This document shows positions 6,911-9,738 of a stretch of 9,738 nucleotides of DNA, in pieces. Below the pieces are notes generated by a model that ran no database searches, had not been told where the DNA came from, and worked only from the letters and a program-made list of their open reading frames with translations. The stretch is from Opitutaceae bacterium UBA3033 (lineage in GTDB: Bacteria; Verrucomicrobiota; Verrucomicrobiia; Opitutales; Opitutaceae): contig DFDG01000040.1 in NCBI GenBank assembly GCA_002367815.1, positions 1-9,738 of the forward strand. Reading direction: 5' to 3'. The position numbers were made by a program, and so were the translations under genes. The number at the start of each line of letters is the position of its first letter. The stretch's first letter is position 1.

Positions 6911-7549
6911 ATGAACTTGGAGGATATGCGTCGCAACTATGCCGCACGTTCGTTGGATCTGACCGATCTGAATGCGGATCCATTGGTACAGTTTGATCAT
7001 TGGATGCGTGAAGCTATCGAGTCTCAGATGCTTGAGCCCAATGCGATGTCACTGGCCACCGCCAATGAAACGGGCCAACCAAGTCTACGCACGGTATTAA
7101 TCAAAGGCTTTGATCATTGTGGACTGGTTTTCTTTACCAATTACTCGAGCGCAAAAGCACGAGACATTAAAACCAATCCACGCGTCGCATTGATGTTTAC
7201 CTGGCTACCGTTGGAGCGGCAGGTCGTGATCACGGGAGCGGCGGCCAAAATTACGACCGCTGAATCACTGAAATATTTTCTGTCCCGGCCCCGGGACAGC
7301 CAAATAGGAGCTTGGGCTTCTCGTCAGAGTGAAGTCATATCCACTCGTTCGGTCCTGGAGACCAAATTCGCTGAGATGAAAGCGAAATTTGTCCGAGGTG
7401 AAGTCCCGCTACCCGATCACTGGGGCGGTTATCGAGTCGTGCCCGAGACGATTGAGTTTTGGCAAGGTCGCCCAAATCGAATTCACGACCGCTTTCGATA
7501 CCGAAAAGAATCGGATGCCAATTGGACGATTGAGCGTCTGATGCCTTGA
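6911..7549 (+). CDS. pdxH: pyridoxamine 5'-phosphate oxidase
   Basis: This FMN enzyme oxidises pyridoxine or pyridoxamine 5'-phosphate to pyridoxal 5'-phosphate (vitamin B6 salvage) in the cytoplasm. The 212-residue product is of normal family length. It shows the MRRNY start region, PNAMSLATA (43-51), the FMN-binding RTVLIKGFD (60-68), and FFTNYSSAK (74-82). Further on are SRPRDSQIGAWAS and the C-terminal signature EFWQGRPNRIHDRFRYR (from about 182), with R190 and H192 in the substrate-binding positions. ATG 6911 fits the family start; an in-frame TTG at 6893 lies inside the leader hairpin and adds six residues with no family support. A GGAGG at 6918 sits just before the second Met (M6) but is too close to serve it well. 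It is last on the + strand before the convergent - strand genes. Confidence 0.95.
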   Translation: MNLEDMRRNYAARSLDLTDLNADPLVQFDHWMREAIESQMLEPNAMSLATANETGQPSLRTVLIKGFDHCGLVFFTNYSSAKARDIKTNPRVALMFTWLPLERQVVITGAAAKITTAESLKYFLSRPRDSQIGAWASRQSEVISTRSVLETKFAEMKAKFVRGEVPLPDHWGGYRVVPETIEFWQGRPNRIHDRFRYRKESDANWTIERLMP

Positions 7550-7573
7550 AATGGCTCGGTGATTTTTACCTGA

Positions 7574-7620
7574 GCGAAAAAGCAAATCGCCGGGCAAGCG
7601 CGTAGTGCACTGCCCGACGA
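7574..7620 (-). terminator. intrinsic terminator between convergent genes
   Basis: The arms 7587-7596 and 7611-7620 form a 10-bp GC-rich stem around a 14-base loop. Read on the - strand, all ten pairs form (one G-T wobble) and the stem is followed by TTTGCTTTTT, so it ends the TonB-C-like gene. Read on the + strand the stem has one C-A mismatch and is followed by the T-rich ATTGTTCGGATTATTTGTTTT, so it may also serve pdxH. It lies 25 bases past the - strand stop codon. Confidence 0.75.
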
Positions 7621-7644
7621 TTGTTCGGATTATTTGTTTTGGCG

Positions 7645-7992
7645 TTAAGACTTTACGACAAAGGTGATCGGTTGAATGACCCGCAGGGAAACTGCATGTC
7701 CATCTTTTACGACCGGAACAAACCGCCATTGGGCAACTGCTGGAATGACGCTACGGGCCAAAGCTCGATCGTAATGGGATTCCATCTGAATGTTGCTGGG
7801 TTTACCTGCAGTACCGATGGTGAATGATACTTGGATGGTTTCACCCAAGTATTTCTTGGGCAGACCCGTTGGGCTTACGACTTTGACTGGTTGAGTGACG
7901 GTGTTGGAGGGAGCGATATCCCGAGCGAAAGCAGCGGACGAGATTACTGCGCTGATTGCGATGGCACTGACTAACATTTTGAATTTATTCAT
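7645..7992 (-). CDS. small secreted TonB C-terminal-domain-like protein
   Basis: The 115-residue product has a signal peptide (MNKFKMLVSAIAISAVISSAAFA, cut before RDIAPS). A single compact domain follows, with the TonB-C pattern VSPTGLPKKYLGETIQVSFTI, then GTAGKPSNIQ, ALARSVIPAVAQWRFVPVVKDG and a closing strand LRVIQPITFVV. TonB links the inner membrane to outer-membrane receptors, but this protein lacks both the retained N-terminal anchor and the proline-rich linker. It is therefore probably a soluble periplasmic protein of unknown role; similar short proteins are common in Opitutaceae as far as I recall. Start 7992 is chosen because the signal peptide begins there; the frame is open for 26 more codons upstream but gives a charged, unlikely extension. 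No ExbB, ExbD or receptor gene is near. It has its own 224-base upstream gap and a terminator, so it is likely transcribed alone. Confidence 0.78.
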   Translation of the reverse strand: MNKFKMLVSAIAISAVISSAAFARDIAPSNTVTQPVKVVSPTGLPKKYLGETIQVSFTIGTAGKPSNIQMESHYDRALARSVIPAVAQWRFVPVVKDGHAVSLRVIQPITFVVKS

Positions 7993-8093
7993 GATCTTGA
8001 TTCCGGTTAAGCGGAATATTGGGGATTTGAGTTTGAGTTTCTTACCCCGTGTTGTGCCAAGGTCGTTCAATAGAACCCGAGAGTTTGCCTATA

Positions 8094-8121
8094 GTTACAA
8101 AATTTTATGGCAAAATTCCAA
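8094..8121 (-). promoter_or_regulatory. candidate promoter of the TonB-C-like gene
   Basis: Read on the - strand, TTGGAA (8121-8116) and TGTAAC (8099-8094) are separated by 16 bases, each four of six to consensus. The spacer region carries an inverted repeat, AATTTT and AAAATT (8101-8106 and 8112-8117, 5-base gap), which could be an operator. This is the most AT-rich part of the 224-base gap (7993-8216). The call is weak. Confidence 0.28.
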
Positions 8122-8151
8122 AGATATCAGCTTGAGGGAAATCCATTCGAA

Positions 8152-8205
8152 GTCGCAGTTGCGACCCGAAGGCGATACATCGGTTGGCAGCGTGGATGCC
8201 GAACC
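8152..8205 (-). other. two stem-loops downstream of plsC
   Basis: Downstream of the plsC stop on the - strand, the first hairpin pairs 8182-8189 with 8197-8205 (8 bp with one bulged base; arms GGTTGGCA and TGCC/AACC on the + strand). The second is GTCGC/GCGAC with a 4-base loop (8152-8165). Neither is followed by a T-run, so they are not standard intrinsic terminators, but they may protect the 3' end of the aroA-cmk-plsC message. Confidence 0.35.
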
Positions 8206-8216
8206 AACTCACGCCG

Positions 8217-8876
8217 TCAAATCACGGAGTAACTCGGAAGTGAAAGCGCAGTGATTTGTTCGAAGATGCGTGTGCTTGCTACTTGATAGCGTTCTTTGCC
8301 GGCACTGGGATCATCATAATCTATCGGCAAAATGGGTGCGCCGAAAACGATGCTTACAGGGGTGCCCAATCTTAAAGGCTGGCCCTTGCCAAAGGCTCGA
8401 AATGATCCGAAAATACATGCCGGCACCACCGGCACTTGCGCTCGGCATGCAATCAGGCCCACTCCGGCTTTGGGTGCCTGCAGGTAACCGTCGGCCGTGC
8501 GCGTGCCTTCTGGAAAGAGGATCAACCCCTTATCTTCTTTTAGTGCCTTTAACACTCGCTTGATGGCGCTGACGTCCTGACCGCCGTCACGGTCCACGGG
8601 AATAGTCCCGACTTCATCAAGCCACCAAGTGATGATGCCTCCCTTCCATAAGGTTTTACGCGCGAAGTAGGCAATCTGGCGTGGCACCTGGCTGCCGATG
8701 AATGGGGGATCAAGGAAACTGGCGTGATTTGCCGCAATCAGGAATGAACCTTTGGCGGGCAGATTTTCCGTTCCAATCACTTCGCCCCGAAAAAATATAC
8801 TGTAAATCGTGGATGCGAGATAATGGGAAAATCCGTATACCTTTTGCATTTCAACCTGTCGAAATCCTTGGCTCAT
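8217..8876 (-). CDS. plsC: 1-acyl-sn-glycerol-3-phosphate acyltransferase (PlsC family)
   Basis: The enzyme transfers a fatty acyl chain to lysophosphatidic acid, making phosphatidic acid for membrane phospholipids at the inner membrane. The 219-residue product has the four acyltransferase blocks. NHASFLD (50-56) carries the catalytic H51 and D56. Block II is close to GTIPVDRDG (90-98), block III is FPEGTRT (121-127), and block IV is VPVVPA (148-153). The N-terminus has a weakly hydrophobic helix (about 14-29) that may associate with the membrane. Its ATG overlaps the cmk stop as ATGA, so it is translationally coupled to cmk; Met10 is a possible alternative start. The family is certain; paralogues with other acyl acceptors exist, so the exact substrate is less sure. 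Confidence 0.9.
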   Translation of the reverse strand: MSQGFRQVEMQKVYGFSHYLASTIYSIFFRGEVIGTENLPAKGSFLIAANHASFLDPPFIGSQVPRQIAYFARKTLWKGGIITWWLDEVGTIPVDRDGGQDVSAIKRVLKALKEDKGLILFPEGTRTADGYLQAPKAGVGLIACRAQVPVVPACIFGSFRAFGKGQPLRLGTPVSIVFGAPILPIDYDDPSAGKERYQVASTRIFEQITALSLPSYSVI

Positions 8877-9544
8877 AGCGGGGCTAATTTCTTGGTGATG
8901 GTGGCAGCCATGGTAGCAACCACTTGATCTAGGGTTTGATGGGTGCTGTCGATATCAATGGCCCCGTCGGAACTGATCAAAGGTGATGTTTTACGGGATG
9001 AATCCAACCGGTCGCGCTCGGCAATGGAATCCTGCCGACCTTCCGCCGCCCGTCGTTTAGCGCGTTCCAACGGATCGGCATGTAGAAAAAAACGAAAATC
9101 TGCGTCAGGAAATATCACCGACCCGATGTCGCGACCTTCCATGACCAGGCCACGAAAGTGATGAGCTTTGGCGACATCAACCTGCCCCCTTTGGTAAGTC
9201 AGCAAAGTTTGGCGCAAAGCAGGTATGGCAGCATAGTGAGAGACGCGGTCATTAACCCGTTGATCACGGATTTCGTCACCGGCAGATTGGCCATCAATGA
9301 GCATTTGTGCTGAACGGCCGGCCAGTTGGGTGGTAAAGTTCAATGTGCTTAAAGCCATCTTAATGCCATACAGATCATGGTCCGGAATGTCGCGGCGGAG
9401 CAATTCGGCGGTGATATGACGGTAAAACGAACCGGTATCCACATGCAGCAGGTTAAATTGCTCCGCGAGTATCTTCGATGAAGAGGACTTGCCGGAGGCG
9501 GCTCCTCCGTCAATTGCGATAATGATAAATCCGGTGTCAGGCAT
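8873..9544 (-). CDS. cmk: cytidylate kinase
   Basis: It phosphorylates CMP and dCMP with ATP, feeding pyrimidine nucleotide pools. The 223-residue product matches the usual length. It has the P-loop GGAASGKSS (13-21, K19), VDTGSFYR (35-42) in place of the common DTGAMYR, the CMP-binding GRDIG followed by SVIFPDAD (137-149), and the late signature RDRLDSSRKTSPL, where the family has RDxxDSxRxxxPL. The ATG shares its A with the aroA TGA stop (TGATG), and the stop overlaps plsC by four bases. In many bacteria cmk lies between aroA and rpsA; here plsC takes the place of rpsA. No ribosome binding site is visible, fitting coupled translation. Confidence 0.94.
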   Translation of the reverse strand: MPDTGFIIIAIDGGAASGKSSSSKILAEQFNLLHVDTGSFYRHITAELLRRDIPDHDLYGIKMALSTLNFTTQLAGRSAQMLIDGQSAGDEIRDQRVNDRVSHYAAIPALRQTLLTYQRGQVDVAKAHHFRGLVMEGRDIGSVIFPDADFRFFLHADPLERAKRRAAEGRQDSIAERDRLDSSRKTSPLISSDGAIDIDSTHQTLDQVVATMAATITKKLAPL

Positions 9545-9738
9545 CAGGTGGAAAGTGATTTTTGACGGACCTGCTCAAGCTCATCGAAGAAGTGGGGATA
9601 GGTTTTGCTGCAACATCCGGGATCCTTGATGGCCAGCCATGAGGTGCCATTTTTATGCAGATCGTGGCAGCCAAGAATACCAAAACTCATGGCGAAACGA
9701 TGGTCGTGATATGTTTCGATCACTTGACCTGACAGTAT
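9544..9738 (-). CDS. aroA: 3-phosphoshikimate 1-carboxyvinyltransferase, C-terminal end (partial)
   Basis: Only the last 64 residues are in the window; the gene runs off the right edge. The fragment carries ETYHDHRFAMSFGILG, whose HR pair corresponds to H385-R386 of E. coli AroA. IKDPGCCSKTYPHFFDELE follows, whose Lys corresponds to the active-site K411. EPSP synthase joins phosphoenolpyruvate to shikimate-3-phosphate in aromatic amino acid synthesis. It is the first visible gene of the aroA-cmk-plsC chain and its stop overlaps the cmk start by one base. The glyphosate-contacting N-terminal regions are outside the window, so the enzyme class (I or II) cannot be told. Confidence 0.93.
   Translation of the reverse strand: MLSGQVIETYHDHRFAMSFGILGCHDLHKNGTSWLAIKDPGCCSKTYPHFFDELEQVRQKSLST

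Noticed and set aside
7895..8254. Open + strand frame of 119 codons in the region between the TonB-C-like gene and plsC
   Set aside because: It begins opposite the signal peptide of the TonB-C-like gene and ends inside plsC; its composition is mixed and no domain is visible.

Overview
The window reads as an ordinary chromosomal stretch from a Gram-negative bacterium, most likely a Verrucomicrobiota member of the Opitutia (Opitutaceae or a relative). This is inferred from the gene repertoire: a small secreted TonB-C-like protein starting ARDIAPS, a DksA-family protein ending in a PWTRF-type degenerate finger, a GlmU-like beta-helix protein near trpS, and an aroA-cmk-plsC chain. No rRNA or marker search could be run. 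Base composition looks balanced to slightly GC-rich by eye. Clear Shine-Dalgarno sequences are nearly absent.

Region 1 (1-4329, + strand) is the end of an envelope polysaccharide locus. It holds a secreted outer-membrane beta-barrel protein, a full-length Wzc-like tyrosine autokinase/chain-length determinant, and, starting 3 bases after the kinase stop and in the same frame, a secreted PstS-like solute-binding protein with no ABC transporter beside it. An upstream frame ends in an ATGA overlap with the barrel gene, so the operon probably continues to the left. Barrel plus Wzc fits export of a polymer; the role of the binding protein is unknown.

Region 2 (4330-4633) carries a tRNA-Gly(GCC) with encoded CCA, a strong intrinsic terminator, and an extended -10 promoter for the next gene.

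Region 3 (4634-7549, + strand) is a housekeeping run: a DksA/TraR-family regulator that keeps one of four zinc cysteines, a GlmU-like left-handed beta-helix protein, trpS, and pdxH. Three small stem-loops span the trpS-pdxH junction, and the last (10 bp) ends exactly at the pdxH start codon.

Region 4 (7550-9738, - strand) converges on region 3 across a terminator hairpin. Read in its own direction it is aroA (3' end only), cmk, plsC, then, after a 224-base gap, a small secreted TonB-C-like protein. The first three genes overlap by 1 and 4 bases and are surely co-translated. I see no mobile element, CRISPR array, prophage or dedicated defence system. The points most worth following up are the kinase/binding-protein pair, the degenerate DksA-like finger, and the pdxH leader hairpins.
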